The notes: a model not told the origin generated them from the letters alone. Numbered from the stretch's first letter, positions 41,122-50,246 are shown. The stretch: 64,000 bases of DNA from Bradyrhizobium xenonodulans (GCF_027594865.1 NZ_CP089391.1:8212660-8276659), one strand, 5' to 3'. Made by a program: numbers and translations.

Positions 41122-41551
41122 TCATGCTCTGGAGCACCTCGCCGACCATGGCCAGATGCGTGCCGTGGCCGGCATATTGCCGCTTGAGATCGGCCAGATA
41201 GGTGTTGGCGACGTTGAGCCGCTGCGCCAGCATTTTTGCGATCAAAAGCGCCACGCCCGGCTCCTGCGCGAGGAACGAGGCGGCATCCTCGAACTCGTAG
41301 ACGACCGCATCGGAGCAGGCCCGCACGGTTGCGGTATGCGGCTGACCCAGCAGCACGGACATCTCGCCGAGCACCGCGCCGGGCTCGGTGACGGTGGCAA
41401 CCACCATCTCGCCCTTGAGCACCTCGAGCTTGCCCTGCATCAGCACATAGAGATGGCCGGTGGTGCCGCCCTCGGTGACGACGACCGCGCCGGCCGCAAG
41501 CTGCCGCTCCGTTCCGCCGGTGCAATAGTCCAGAACTGCACGCATCGCCAA
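41060..41551 (-). CDS. Cyclic-nucleotide-binding domain protein
   Basis: 163 aa from ATG 41551 (or the ATG two codons later). The domain spans about residues 14-110: GAVVVTEGGTTGHLYVLMQG, GAVLGEMSVLLGQPHTATV with the phosphate-binding-cassette-like GEMSVL. There is no DNA-binding or catalytic domain, so it probably acts as a small sensor. Convergent 3' overlap with the phosphoesterase gene. Confidence 0.8.
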   Translation of the reverse strand: MAMRAVLDYCTGGTERQLAAGAVVVTEGGTTGHLYVLMQGKLEVLKGEMVVATVTEPGAVLGEMSVLLGQPHTATVRACSDAVVYEFEDAASFLAQEPGVALLIAKMLAQRLNVANTYLADLKRQYAGHGTHLAMVGEVLQSMINLPPLEVSPGSDRQSDPRM

Positions 41552-41646
41552 AGTCTCCCGTCACGGGATACACTAGAGCACGATCCGCAGACGAGCGCAG
41601 CGATTTTCAATTGCACTACGCTTGCTCAAATTTGCGGCAAGCCCGG

Positions 41647-42174
41647 CTAGCGCGACAGCCGCTTTGCGAGGTGGACCGACTGCCAGTCGCCGAGGCCGGT
41701 GTCCTCGAATCCCGCCTTCTTCGCAAGGCCGCGCATTTCGGCATTTGCCCGCGCGGTCTCGGCTGCGATCATCTCGTGACCGAGATCGCTCGCGTGCCGC
41801 TCCATCGCAGACATCATCTTCAGGCCGACCCCTTTGCGCTGAAAGACATCGGCGACGGAGATGGCGAAATCACCGTGGCGGCTGGCCGCGTCATAGGCGT
41901 AGAGCGTCTCGCCGATGATCGTGCTCTGGCCCTCCTGCCTGAGCTCGGCGAGCAAGGTGAAACGATCGGGATGGCCGGCTTTGGCAACGCACTCGGCCGC
42001 GACCACGGCGAGGTCCGCCCGCGCGCCCATGAAACGCTTGTTGCGCGTTGTCGTGGAGAGGCTCGTGAAATAGATCGACAGGCTCTCCACATCGGACACG
42101 CTGGCGGTCCTGATGCGGAGTGTGCCTTTCGTCTCATCCGGCTCGACAACGGCATCCAGAGATGGCTGTGACAT
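41647..42174 (-). CDS. GNAT-family N-acetyltransferase
   Basis: 175 aa from ATG 42174. IRTASVSDVESLSIYFTSLS then DFAISVADVFQRKGVGLKMM (acetyl-CoA loop Q/RxxGxG: RKGVGL) and a final AEMRGLAKKAGFED. Resembles Pat-like stand-alone GNAT domains. Substrate unknown. Confidence 0.8.
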   Translation of the reverse strand: MSQPSLDAVVEPDETKGTLRIRTASVSDVESLSIYFTSLSTTTRNKRFMGARADLAVVAAECVAKAGHPDRFTLLAELRQEGQSTIIGETLYAYDAASRHGDFAISVADVFQRKGVGLKMMSAMERHASDLGHEMIAAETARANAEMRGLAKKAGFEDTGLGDWQSVHLAKRLSR

Positions 42175-42313
42175 GCGCGAGACTTTCGGCAGGTTGCGTC
42201 GACTGCAGACCTAGCCGAGGCGGCGCCCTTGCCGCTTGGACAGCGCTGCCAATCTCGCGGCCGAAAACGAACAAATCATTGCCCTGTGCCGTGCGTCACA
42301 CAGGAGCCTGCGG

Positions 42314-43840
42314 TCATGCGGCCTCTCGCGTTCCGACGCGCCGCTCCGGCCTTGTCGCGGTCATCGACTGCTCCTCGCCGTCCTGCGGCGCGCCCCAGAA
42401 TTCCCGCACAGTGGGTCCCCATTTGAGTCGCCGTGCGCGCAGAAATTCCAGGATCTCGTGCGGCCACACCCTGCGGCCCATCTGGGTGTACCAGCGCATG
42501 GCGTGACGCAGGCCTGCGTCGCGCTGGAACAGCGTCCGCCAGATCGCCTTGGGGCGACATTGCAGCGCCATCTCCGTGAACTTGAACCAGACCAGCACGC
42601 GCCACGGCGCCATGTGGCGCGTGGCGAGCACCTGGTGCTTGTAGTCCCAGCGCCGGCGGTCGGGCTGGATCACGCGGCGGTCGGCGGCGAGCCGGAAGTA
42701 CGGCGTCCAGCGATGCGGCGTGACATAGAGGAGCTGGACCTGATCGGGATCATAGGCGAGGAGCTGCTTCAATCCGCGCCAGTGATCGCGATCGGTCTCC
42801 TCCTCGAACCCGACCACCCAGGTCGCCATCGACAGGATGCCGTGCTGCCGCAGCAGGCGAATGGCCTCGCGGTCGGTCGCGGTGGTCGCACCCTTGCGGA
42901 TCAGCTCCAGGGTCTTTTCGTCGGTGTTCTCCAGCCCGAGCAGGAAGCGCTGCCAGCCGGCCTTCTTGTAGAGATGCAGAATGTCGGCATCGCGCACGAT
43001 GTCGTCGGCGCGAGTCGAGCCGACCAGGATGAGGTCGACATTCTCGGCGATCAGCGCGTCGAGGAAGGCGCGCCACGCTTTCCTGGACACGGTCGGATTT
43101 TCGTCAGCGAAGTTGATGACCTTGACGCCGTGCTCGCGGTTGAGGCGCGCCAGCTCTTTGGCGAAGCGCACGGGATCGCGATGGCGCCAGCGCGTCCAGA
43201 AGCCGCGCTGGCCGCAGTAATTGCACAGATGCGGGCAGCCGCGCGAGAACTGCACGACCACGGCGCGCAGGCCGCCCCAATAGCTGTAGCGCGCATGGTC
43301 GATCAAATCCCAGCCGATGCGATAGGCATCGAGGTCCGCGATCACAGGTGCCGGCGGCGAGGCGCGGGGGCCGGTGACATCGCGGAACGCGATGCCGGCA
43401 ATGCCGCCGAGGTCGTGGCCATATTCCAGCGCGCGCATCAGGCGTCGCGCCGTCTCCTCGCCTTCGCCGCGTACGATGGCGCTGACATAGGGCTCATCGC
43501 GCAGGATGTCGCGCCAGTGATAGGTCGGGAAAACGCCGCCATAGACGATCAGCACGCGTGGCATGGCCCTGACCAGGGTCTGGGCAATTTCCGTGATGAC
43601 CGGATGTCCGGAGGTCGAGCCGGAATGGCCGAACAGCACGGCATCCGGGGCGAAGCGGTTCGCTTCGCTGATGATGTCCGCGACCGGCATGGGGCCGAAC
43701 TCGGCATCGATCAGCCGCACGGTGTGACCGTCGTCGATCAGCGGACCGCCGATCGCGAGCAGGCCGAGCGGCGGCAGATGATCGTCCGGAATCCGGCTGC
43801 CGATCGAGGGGTGAGGCACGTTGACGAGAAGAACACGCAT
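42314..43840 (-). CDS. B12-binding radical SAM protein (BchE-like)
   Basis: 508 aa. The N-terminal Rossmann-like B12 domain (residues about 1-130: LLVNVPHPSIG, DAVLFGHSGSTSGHP) lacks the full DxHxxG motif, followed by the radical SAM core with the cluster Cys at 202, 206 and 209 (RGCPHLCNYC) and a C-terminal BchE-type region. BchE makes ring E of bacteriochlorophyll anaerobically; related enzymes act on hopanoids and other lipids. No photosynthesis genes lie here, while an uppS-like gene lies upstream in the same direction, so an isoprenoid or hopanoid substrate is an inference. Confidence 0.8.
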   Translation of the reverse strand: MRVLLVNVPHPSIGSRIPDDHLPPLGLLAIGGPLIDDGHTVRLIDAEFGPMPVADIISEANRFAPDAVLFGHSGSTSGHPVITEIAQTLVRAMPRVLIVYGGVFPTYHWRDILRDEPYVSAIVRGEGEETARRLMRALEYGHDLGGIAGIAFRDVTGPRASPPAPVIADLDAYRIGWDLIDHARYSYWGGLRAVVVQFSRGCPHLCNYCGQRGFWTRWRHRDPVRFAKELARLNREHGVKVINFADENPTVSRKAWRAFLDALIAENVDLILVGSTRADDIVRDADILHLYKKAGWQRFLLGLENTDEKTLELIRKGATTATDREAIRLLRQHGILSMATWVVGFEEETDRDHWRGLKQLLAYDPDQVQLLYVTPHRWTPYFRLAADRRVIQPDRRRWDYKHQVLATRHMAPWRVLVWFKFTEMALQCRPKAIWRTLFQRDAGLRHAMRWYTQMGRRVWPHEILEFLRARRLKWGPTVREFWGAPQDGEEQSMTATRPERRVGTREAA

Positions 43841-43973
43841 GGACTTTCGCTCCCGCTTTGGTTGGCGTGATCGTCCGTCCCACTTCGTTTAATGAAGCCC
43901 AATCCCCGACTGAACCTGAAAACATCGCATGTGATTTTGCGGCGGAGACTCTTGCTCAGCTCCGCTTTCGGCA

Positions 43974-44702
43974 TTACGCCCGGGAAAGTGAAGGCACCTC
44001 CTCCGGCATGATCGCCTGGAGACCGCCGAAGCGGCGCTCGCGGCCATGGAAGGAGGCCAGGGCCGTGGCAAGATCGCCCGCGTCGAATTCGGGCCACATC
44101 CGCTCGGTGAAGTGCAACTCGGCATACGCGCCTTCCCAGAGCAGGAAGTCCGACAGCCGCTTCTCGCCCGAGGTGCGGATGATGAGATCGACGTCGCGCA
44201 ATCCGGCCTCGCCGGTGACAAGCTGCGAGAACGCCTCGCGGGTCAGGCTCGTCAGCGCCGCCGCCTTTGCCGCGGCGTTGAGGATGGCGTCGCGCGCGGA
44301 ATAGTCGACCGCGATGCGCAGGTGCAGTGTGCTGCCGTGAGCGGTTGCGTCTTCGGCCCGCGCGATCGCATTGGCGATACCGTCCGGCAGCCGGTCGCGG
44401 CGGCCGATCACGGAGAGACGCACGCCGTTCTTCACGAGGGCCTGGACTTCGTTGGCGAGATAGAAGCGCAGCAGCGTCATCAGCGCGGCGACTTCGGCTT
44501 TCGGTCTGCGCCAATTGTCGGTCGAGAAGGCGTAAAGCGTCAGCGTACCGATGCCCTGCTTCGGCGCAGCCTCGACGATGCGGCGGATGGTCTCGACGCC
44601 GGCCTCGTGGCCGCGCAGGCGCGACAGGCCGCGCCGCGTCGCCCATCTGCCGTTGCCATCCATGATGATGCCGACGTGAAGCTTCTCGTTGCGAGAGGTC
44701 AT
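43974..44702 (-). CDS. uppS: Isoprenyl (undecaprenyl) diphosphate synthase-like
   Basis: 242 aa if started at ATG 44702; ATG starts at 44729 and 44747 are also open, but the 17-bp palindrome at 44721-44737 would then lie in coding DNA, so 44702 is preferred. [14 protein letters not shown] (catalytic Asp), [14 protein letters not shown] and [16 protein letters not shown] with the final FTERMWPEF are the cis-prenyltransferase signature. Probably a second, specialised copy, because the cell-wall uppS usually lies with cdsA/dxr. Confidence 0.9.
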   Translation of the reverse strand: MTSRNEKLHVGIIMDGNGRWATRRGLSRLRGHEAGVETIRRIVEAAPKQGIGTLTLYAFSTDNWRRPKAEVAALMTLLRFYLANEVQALVKNGVRLSVIGRRDRLPDGIANAIARAEDATAHGSTLHLRIAVDYSARDAILNAAAKAAALTSLTREAFSQLVTGEAGLRDVDLIIRTSGEKRLSDFLLWEGAYAELHFTERMWPEFDAGDLATALASFHGRERRFGGLQAIMPEEVPSLSRA

Positions 44703-44720
44703 ATTACGAGAGGTCTCGTC

Positions 44721-44737
44721 ACTTTGCATTGCAAAGT
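44721..44737. promoter_or_regulatory. Palindromic operator candidate, copy 1
   Basis: ACTTTGCATTGCAAAGT is a perfect inverted repeat around its centre base. It lies 19 bp upstream of the preferred uppS start and 23 bp past the regulator stop. Confidence 0.7.
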
Positions 44738-44759
44738 CTCCGGTCAAAAGGGGGGAGGA

Positions 44760-45137
44760 TCAGGTCGAGATGATGCCGAGACGGCCGAGCGGCGGCGCCT
44801 CGCGGCCGGCGGCCTTGGCGGCGTCGCGCACGAGGCGTTCGAGCACGGCGAGATAGTCGAGGAAGCGGCGGCGGCCGGCCTTGGTCAGGCGGCAGGTCGT
44901 GTGCGGGCGGTTGCCCTCATAGCCCTTGGTCACCTCGACGAGGCCGGCCTCCTGAAGTACGGCGAGATGCCGGCTGAGATTGCCGTCGGTGAGGCCGCAG
45001 AGCTGCTTGAGATCGGCGAACGCCAGACCCTTGGGATGCGCCATCAGTGAGGTCAGAAGCCCGAGCCTCGCCTTCTCGTGGATCACGCGGTCTAGTCCTT
45101 CATAAGAGAAGGGCGCGCTGTCAGTCTTCGACATCAT
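44760..45137 (-). CDS. Winged-helix regulator (ArsR/MarR-like)
   Basis: 125 aa from ATG 45137/45134. DRVIHEKARLGLLTSLMAHP, then FADLKQLCGLTDGNLSRHLA and VLQEAGLVEVTKGYEGNRP is the HTH_27-type domain of small MarR/ArsR-like repressors. It overlaps the membrane protein gene by 17 nt, so both are one unit. Likely binds the paired palindromes at 44721 and 45793. Confidence 0.85.
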   Translation of the reverse strand: MMSKTDSAPFSYEGLDRVIHEKARLGLLTSLMAHPKGLAFADLKQLCGLTDGNLSRHLAVLQEAGLVEVTKGYEGNRPHTTCRLTKAGRRRFLDYLAVLERLVRDAAKAAGREAPPLGRLGIIST

Positions 45138-45738
45138 TGTCTCCGGACGCGAAATACAGAATGCCCGCCATCACCGACTGCCCGATCACGAAGGGCAGCC
45201 CCATGGTCCATGGCGACAGCGTGTGGGTTTGGCTCGCGAGCACCACCACGGCAAAGCCGGACATGAAATACCAGGCGCCGGCCAGTGCGACGGTCCGCGG
45301 CAGCGAGCGGACGGATGCGAAGATGCCGAGCGAGACCAGGATCTGCCACAGGCCGGGCAGCAGCCACAGCGCCTCGCTCGCGAACTTCCACATCACCACC
45401 GCAAGCAGCACGCCGGCGACGCCGGCCGGCAGGAACTGCTCGACCGCCTGGTGGATCATGGCGTCCGCAAGGCCCGAATGATGGCGGCGCGAACGCGCGC
45501 GCATCTCGATGCCGATGATCAGGCCCGAAAGCGTGGCAGCGATGAGCCAGCCGAAGAAGAAACCGAGCGGCTCGCCGGTGGGATCGCCGAGCAGCCAGAA
45601 TTGCAGGATCGCGGTGAGAAGCGCGACGGCGCCCGTCGCAGCCATCGTCGCCGGGCCATAGCCGCGGAACGCCGTGCCGGCGGCGATCTGGCTGCGGATC
45701 GCCACGATATCGGCCAGTGCCTTGTCGAGATCGCGCAT
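45121..45738 (-). CDS. Multi-TM membrane protein paired with the regulator
   Basis: 205 aa from ATG 45738 (longer reading upstream has poor composition and runs through the operator). About five to six TM segments, e.g. MAATGAVALLTAILQFWLLG, FFFGWLIAATLSGLIIGIEM, LLPGLWQILVSLGIFASV, LAGAWYFMSGFAVVVLAS. N-terminal helix DLDKALADIVAIRSQIAAGT is cytosolic. Always-paired partner of such regulators in rhizobia (recollection); function unknown. Confidence 0.75.
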   Translation of the reverse strand: MRDLDKALADIVAIRSQIAAGTAFRGYGPATMAATGAVALLTAILQFWLLGDPTGEPLGFFFGWLIAATLSGLIIGIEMRARSRRHHSGLADAMIHQAVEQFLPAGVAGVLLAVVMWKFASEALWLLPGLWQILVSLGIFASVRSLPRTVALAGAWYFMSGFAVVVLASQTHTLSPWTMGLPFVIGQSVMAGILYFASGDNDVED

Positions 45739-45792
45739 CGGCAACGCCAAAACCTCGCTCCGCCCAATGTTTCCAGGATCGTCCGTTGGGTT

Positions 45793-45827
45793 ACTTTGTA
45801 TTGCAAAGTATATAGGGCTGCAAAGTA
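45793..45827. promoter_or_regulatory. Palindromic operator candidate, copy 2 plus half-site
   Basis: ACTTTGTATTGCAAAGT at 45793-45809 differs from copy 1 by one base; a further half-site TGCAAAGT is at 45820-45827. Located 55-90 bp upstream of the membrane-protein gene start. Confidence 0.7.
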
Positions 45828-45940
45828 AAGGCAAGGCCGAAAGTCGTTGGCGGGGAGACCGGTCCCGGATGGACAACTGCCGGTTGCGCCCCCCTTGCAC
45901 CCAAAGATAAGATGCGGCGCAAAAGCGTGGGGGAAAGAGT

Positions 45941-47188
45941 ATGTGGCTAAAGTCATTCGTCGTTGCGTCTCTACTGCAGCTGGGCGTTGCCGGGGCGGCG
46001 CATGCGAAGGGTCCGTTCGGCAGCGTCAATGTCGGCAACTGGATCGGCGGCGCCTTCAGCAATGACGAGACGGGCGCCTTCTCGCATTGCGCGGCGACGA
46101 CGCCTTATGCGAACGGCGTCATCCTCGTCGTGAGCCAAAATGCCGCCGGCACATGGTCGCTCGCCTTTGCGAGTCACAGCTATCGCTTCAACAAGGGCGA
46201 AAACGCAGCGATCGACGTGACCTTTGACGGACAAGAGCAAGCCAGGCTGTACGCCACGGCCTACCAGCCCGACATGCTCACGGCCATCATGCCGGTCAAT
46301 GTCGTACGAACCTTTCAGAAGGCGAGCCTGATGGTGGCGACAGCCGTCCGCTCCGTTCTGAATTTCAATCTGACCTCGACCGGGCCAGTGATCGCCGCAT
46401 TGGCCAATTGCGTGACCAAGGTGAAAGCCGACGGGCTCGACAAGGCCGGCGACTTCACCAAGGTGGCGGCGAAGCCCGCAGTGGCCGGGGACAAGCAGGG
46501 TGCGCCTCCTGCCAAGCCGGGACGAACCGGGACCTTCACCGGCACCGGTTTTGTGGCCAGCCCCAACGGACACGTCGTCACCAACAGTCACGTGATCGAT
46601 GGTTGCACCGGAGATATCAAGGGCAACCTCGCCGGCGAGGCCGCGATGGTGCTGCGGGTTGTCTCCAGCGATGCGACAAATGATCTCGCGCTGCTGCAAG
46701 CGCCGGCAACAGCAGCATTCAAGGATTTTGCGAAGATCCGGGACCGCTCGATGCACTCGGGAGATTCCGTGGTGGCCATCGGCTTCCCGCTACACGGCTA
46801 TCTCACCTCCGACCTGACCGTGACTACGGGCATCGTCAGCTCGCTCAGCGGCTTCCGCAATCACACGGGACGTTTGCAGATCAGTGCGGCCGTTCAACCG
46901 GGCAACAGTGGAGGCCCCTTGTTCGATTTGTCCGGCCAGGTCGCAGGCGTCGTCGTTGCCAAGCTCAACGCGCTCAGGATGATCAAAGAGACCGGGCAGC
47001 TGACCGAGAACATCAACTTCGCCATCAAGACCGGCGCGCTCCGCGACTTCCTCGACAATTCCGTCGTGCCCTACCAGACCGCAGAGCCCAAGGGCGAATT
47101 GAAGACCACCGACATCGCGGCCAACGCCCGCGCCTACACGATGCTGATCTCGTGTACCGGTACAGAACAGGCGGACGCGAAGCGGTAG
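45941..47188 (+). CDS. Secreted trypsin-like serine protease
   Basis: 415 aa from ATG 45941 with a signal peptide of about 22 residues (VVASLLQLGVAGAAHA). A 170-residue N-terminal domain of unknown type precedes the S1 domain (about 195-385): His217 in VVTNSHVIDGC, Asp248 in SDATNDLALL and Ser323 in QPGNSGGPLFD. No PDZ domain, so not a standard DegP/HtrA. Probably an envelope protease. Confidence 0.88.
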   Translation: MWLKSFVVASLLQLGVAGAAHAKGPFGSVNVGNWIGGAFSNDETGAFSHCAATTPYANGVILVVSQNAAGTWSLAFASHSYRFNKGENAAIDVTFDGQEQARLYATAYQPDMLTAIMPVNVVRTFQKASLMVATAVRSVLNFNLTSTGPVIAALANCVTKVKADGLDKAGDFTKVAAKPAVAGDKQGAPPAKPGRTGTFTGTGFVASPNGHVVTNSHVIDGCTGDIKGNLAGEAAMVLRVVSSDATNDLALLQAPATAAFKDFAKIRDRSMHSGDSVVAIGFPLHGYLTSDLTVTTGIVSSLSGFRNHTGRLQISAAVQPGNSGGPLFDLSGQVAGVVVAKLNALRMIKETGQLTENINFAIKTGALRDFLDNSVVPYQTAEPKGELKTTDIAANARAYTMLISCTGTEQADAKR

Positions 47189-47227
47189 CTTGCGACTGAC
47201 GCACGCTGCTTCACCAACCACCGGCTG

Positions 47228-47325
47228 TCATTCCCCACGAAGGCGGGAATCCAGTACGCCGCGGCTCCTCGATTCCAGCACTGCCGTCTCGGAGTATTGG
47301 ATTGCCCGGTCAAGCCGGGCAATGA
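47228..47325. repeat. Intergenic palindromic repeat (rhizobial type)
   Basis: CATTCCCCACGAAGGCGGGA ... CCGGGCAATGACAC forms a long imperfect hairpin in a gene-free gap; a related unit lies at 53900-54012. Confidence 0.6.
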
Positions 47326-47359
47326 CACCGTCCGTACGGCCTCGACGTGACGGCCAGCC

Positions 47360-48097
47360 TCAGCCGTGGCAGCACGCCCGCTCCGCCGTCCGCGGCTCGT
47401 ACTCGTCGCGCAGGCGGACCCAATCCATCGGATAGGGCAGGCCGATCTCGTGACGGCCGAGCGGGGTGAGGTCGAGATACTGATAGGCGGCGTTCATCAT
47501 GTCGAGGCCGCGGGCAAAGCACGAATAGGTGTGGAAGATGTCGCCGGCCTCGTCGCGGAAGAACACGCTGATGCCCGGCAGCTCGGGGCCATAGAACGGC
47601 GTGGTACCGAAATTGTACCTTGGCACGCCCTTGTCGATCTGCTCGCGCGTGAACGACACCTCGTAGTCGTAGTTGAAATCGCTGCCGCCCGAGGAGACCC
47701 AATCGAAGGTCCAGCCCATCCGCGTCTTGAAGGCTTCCAGCTTGGCTGCCGGCGCGAGCGACACCGCCACTGTCGTGGTGTCGCGCGCAGCGAGGTGCGG
47801 CACCATGCGATCAAGACCGTCGGCCCAGAACGAGCAGCTCTTGCAGGCGGCCTCCCAGTCGGGCGCGAACATCACGTGCTGGACGACGAGCTGCGAACGC
47901 CCCCTGAAGAGATCGCCGAACGTCACCTTGCCGCTCGGTCCCTCGAACACGTAGCTCTTGTCGACCTTCACCCAGGGCAATGCGCGGCGCTCCTCGGCGA
48001 GGCGCTCGCGGGCCTGCGAGAACTCCTTCTCATGCACCAGATGGGTTTTGCGGGCGGCGATCCATTGCTCGCGCGAGACGATCTGATGTTGCGGCAT
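47360..48097 (-). CDS. DUF899 (thioredoxin-like) protein
   Basis: 245 aa from ATG 48097 (GGGAGGAC upstream). IVSREQWIAARKTHLVHEKE, then ERRALPWVKVDKSYVFEGP and FAPDWEAACKSCSFWADG are the DUF899 signature; the CKSC pair lies in the thioredoxin-like fold. Usually found next to SRPBCC/ArsR genes, as here. Redox role inferred. Confidence 0.85.
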   Translation of the reverse strand: MPQHQIVSREQWIAARKTHLVHEKEFSQARERLAEERRALPWVKVDKSYVFEGPSGKVTFGDLFRGRSQLVVQHVMFAPDWEAACKSCSFWADGLDRMVPHLAARDTTTVAVSLAPAAKLEAFKTRMGWTFDWVSSGGSDFNYDYEVSFTREQIDKGVPRYNFGTTPFYGPELPGISVFFRDEAGDIFHTYSCFARGLDMMNAAYQYLDLTPLGRHEIGLPYPMDWVRLRDEYEPRTAERACCHG

Positions 48098-48113
48098 GAT
48101 GTCCTCCCTGATG

Positions 48114-48581
48114 TCAGACGACAAAGGCGTCGAGCTTGTCGAAGAACGACGTCCAGCCGCGCTGGTGGTTGTCGCGTGCGGCCTCGTCGAAGAACTGGGC
48201 ATGGCGGAAGACCATCAGCGTGCCGGCGTTGTCCGGCTTCAGCGTGATCGTCACCAGCGATTCGCGCTCCGGCGTCGAGTGCCAGGCCCAGGTGAAGACC
48301 AGCCGTTCGTTCGGCACGACCTCGCGATAGATGCCGCCGGCCTCGAAATATTCGCCGTCGTCGCGGGTGAAGCTGATGCGAAAGCTGCCGCCGGCGCGGA
48401 CGTCGAGCTCGGCGCTCAGTGTCGCCGGCGTCATGTTCGGCGGCCCGAACCATTGCACTAGCTGCGCGGCTTGCGTCCAGGCGGCGTAGACTTTTTCCGG
48501 CCGCGCGCGGAGCCGGCGCGTGAGCGTGAGGCTTGGTGGTTCGGCCGTGCGGGGATCGGTGTTGACGGCTGCGTTGGCCAT
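48114..48581 (-). CDS. SRPBCC (AHSA1-like) protein
   Basis: 155 aa. LTLTRRLRARPEKVYAAWT then LVQWFGPPNMTP and GSFRISFTRDDGEYFEAGG are typical AHSA1/CalC-type START-fold sequence. Commonly co-transcribed with an ArsR repressor. Ligand unknown. Confidence 0.88.
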   Translation of the reverse strand: MANAAVNTDPRTAEPPSLTLTRRLRARPEKVYAAWTQAAQLVQWFGPPNMTPATLSAELDVRAGGSFRISFTRDDGEYFEAGGIYREVVPNERLVFTWAWHSTPERESLVTITLKPDNAGTLMVFRHAQFFDEAARDNHQRGWTSFFDKLDAFVV

Positions 48582-48910
48582 GTCTCTTCCTCCACGAAGG
48601 CGGCAAGTCGGTCGAACTTGTCGGACCAGAATTGCGCGTAGCGATTGAGCCAGCTCATCGCCTGCTCCATCGGCTGCGCGGTGAGCCGGCAGGAGACCGT
48701 GCGCCCGGTCTTCTCCCGTACGATCAGGCCTGCATCCGTGAGCACCTCGAGATGCTTCATGATCGCCGGCAGCGAAACCGGAAACGGCGCGGCCAGCTCG
48801 CTCACGGACAGGCTCTCCTGCTCGCCCAGGCGCGCCAGCAATGCCCGCCGTGTCGGATCGGACAGCGCCGCAAATGTCCGGTCCAGCGTTCCGCTCTCAT
48901 ACTTAACCAT
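48458..48910 (-). CDS. ArsR-family regulator with an extended C-terminus
   Basis: 150 aa. LDRTFAALSDPTRRALLARL and PVSLPAIMKHLEVLTDAGLI are the winged-helix. Relatives end soon after FDRLAAFVEEE; here about 40 more residues (RPNHQASRSRAGSARGRKKS) are encoded in a second frame over the start of the SRPBCC gene, a 124-nt overlap. Either stop loss or a real extension. Likely controls the SRPBCC-DUF899 unit. Confidence 0.85.
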   Translation of the reverse strand: MVKYESGTLDRTFAALSDPTRRALLARLGEQESLSVSELAAPFPVSLPAIMKHLEVLTDAGLIVREKTGRTVSCRLTAQPMEQAMSWLNRYAQFWSDKFDRLAAFVEEETWPTQPSTPIPARPNHQASRSRAGSARGRKKSTPPGRKPRS

Positions 48911-49094
48911 GTGGTTTAGTATAGACGCGAATGGCGAGGTGTCAAGCAGGGAGCCTGCTCACACCGCCCTGCACGGAGCGCGTGATCCGGCAGCGGTCAT
49001 ATCGAACGTGAGACGCGGCAAGTATGACGCAACGGCCGCGCGCGGCGATGCACCCGCGGTTGCGGTAATTCCGATCAACGAAACAAGGCACGAA

Positions 49095-49125
49095 AGAAAA
49101 AAGCCCTGCCGAACGGCAGGGCTTT
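49095..49125 (-). terminator. Rho-independent terminator of the Bug-protein gene
   Basis: On the minus strand AAAGCCCTGCC pairs with GGCAGGGCTTT (11-bp stem, 4-nt loop) and is followed by a T-run. It sits 22 bp after the stop codon at 49148. Confidence 0.85.
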
Positions 49126-49147
49126 CATCACGGTCATCACAAGATCG

Positions 49148-50122
49148 CTACTCGACCTTCAGGCCGGCGAAGTCGACGACTTTCTTCCACTTATCGGTCT
49201 CGGCCTTGATCTCCTCGCCGAACGCCTCGGGCGTCTGCACCCGCGGCTCGCCGCCGAGCTCGACCAGGCGCTTGGTCATGTCGGGCTCCTTCATCAGCGT
49301 GTTGATCTCGCTGTTGAGCTTGGCGATGATCTCCTTCGGAGTATTCTTCGGCGCGCCCATGCCGAACAGCGCGCTGGCCTCGTAGCCCTTCACGGTGTCG
49401 GCGATCGGCTGCACGTCGGGCAGTTGCGGCGAACGCTCGGTGGTGGTGACGCCGATGGCGCGGAGCGAGCCGGAGCGGATGTGCTGGATGATCGAGGGCA
49501 TGTTGTCGAAGATCACCTGCACCTGGCCGCCGAGCATGTCGGTGATCGCGGGCGCGGCGCCGCGATAGGGCACGTGCTGCATCTTGCAGCCGGTCATCGC
49601 CATGAACATCTCGCCGGACAGATGCACCGAGGTGCCGTTGCCGGACGAGGCCATGTTGACCTTGCCGGGATTGGCCTTCACATATTCGATGAACTCGGCG
49701 ACGTTCTTGGCCGGCACGTCCTTGTTGACGGTCATCACGTTCGGCACGCGCTGGAACGAGGCGACCGGCGCGATGTCGCGCACAAAGTTGAACTTGAGGT
49801 TGGTATAGAGCGAGGCGTTGATGTAGTTGGCCGGATTGACCAGCTGCAGCGTGTAGCCGTCCGGCTCGGCGTTGACGACCGATTCGGTGCCGATATTGTT
49901 GCCGGCGCCCGGCTTGTTCTCGATCACGAATTGCTGGCCGAACTTTTCCGACAGGCGCTGGCCGATCAGCCGCGCCAGGATGTCGGTGGCGCCGCCCGGC
50001 GGATAGCCGACCACCCATTTCACGGGCCGGGCCGGATAATCGGCGGCAAGGGCCTTCGACAGCGGGGTGGCTGCGAGCGGACTGGCGGCGAGCAGGCCCA
50101 GGGCGGTACGGCGAGTGATCAT
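49148..50122 (-). CDS. Bug-family (TctC-like) periplasmic substrate-binding protein
   Basis: 324 aa from ATG 50122 with GGAGAA upstream. Signal ITRRTALGLLAASPLAATPL (RR, possibly Tat). Mature: YPARPVKWVVGYPPGGATDI, NKPGAGNNIGTESVV and VPYRGAAPAITDMLGGQV, the Bug fingerprints. Binds small carboxylates. No TctA/TctB genes adjacent, so it is an orphan as most Bug proteins are. Confidence 0.92.
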   Translation of the reverse strand: MITRRTALGLLAASPLAATPLSKALAADYPARPVKWVVGYPPGGATDILARLIGQRLSEKFGQQFVIENKPGAGNNIGTESVVNAEPDGYTLQLVNPANYINASLYTNLKFNFVRDIAPVASFQRVPNVMTVNKDVPAKNVAEFIEYVKANPGKVNMASSGNGTSVHLSGEMFMAMTGCKMQHVPYRGAAPAITDMLGGQVQVIFDNMPSIIQHIRSGSLRAIGVTTTERSPQLPDVQPIADTVKGYEASALFGMGAPKNTPKEIIAKLNSEINTLMKEPDMTKRLVELGGEPRVQTPEAFGEEIKAETDKWKKVVDFAGLKVE

Positions 50123-50246
50123 CTCAAGGGTTCTCCCAGTGTTGTTCTTGAAGGCCAGATAGCTTGAAAGTGGCGTCGGCGTGGTTGTAACAAAGCTTGC
50201 GGAGCGCGGAAAGTGCGTGGGGCGCATCACGACGAAAGGATAAGGC

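Noticed and set aside
42236..43870. 544-aa plus-strand ORF
   Set aside because: Antisense of the radical SAM gene, whose cluster Cys and B12 domain are clear.
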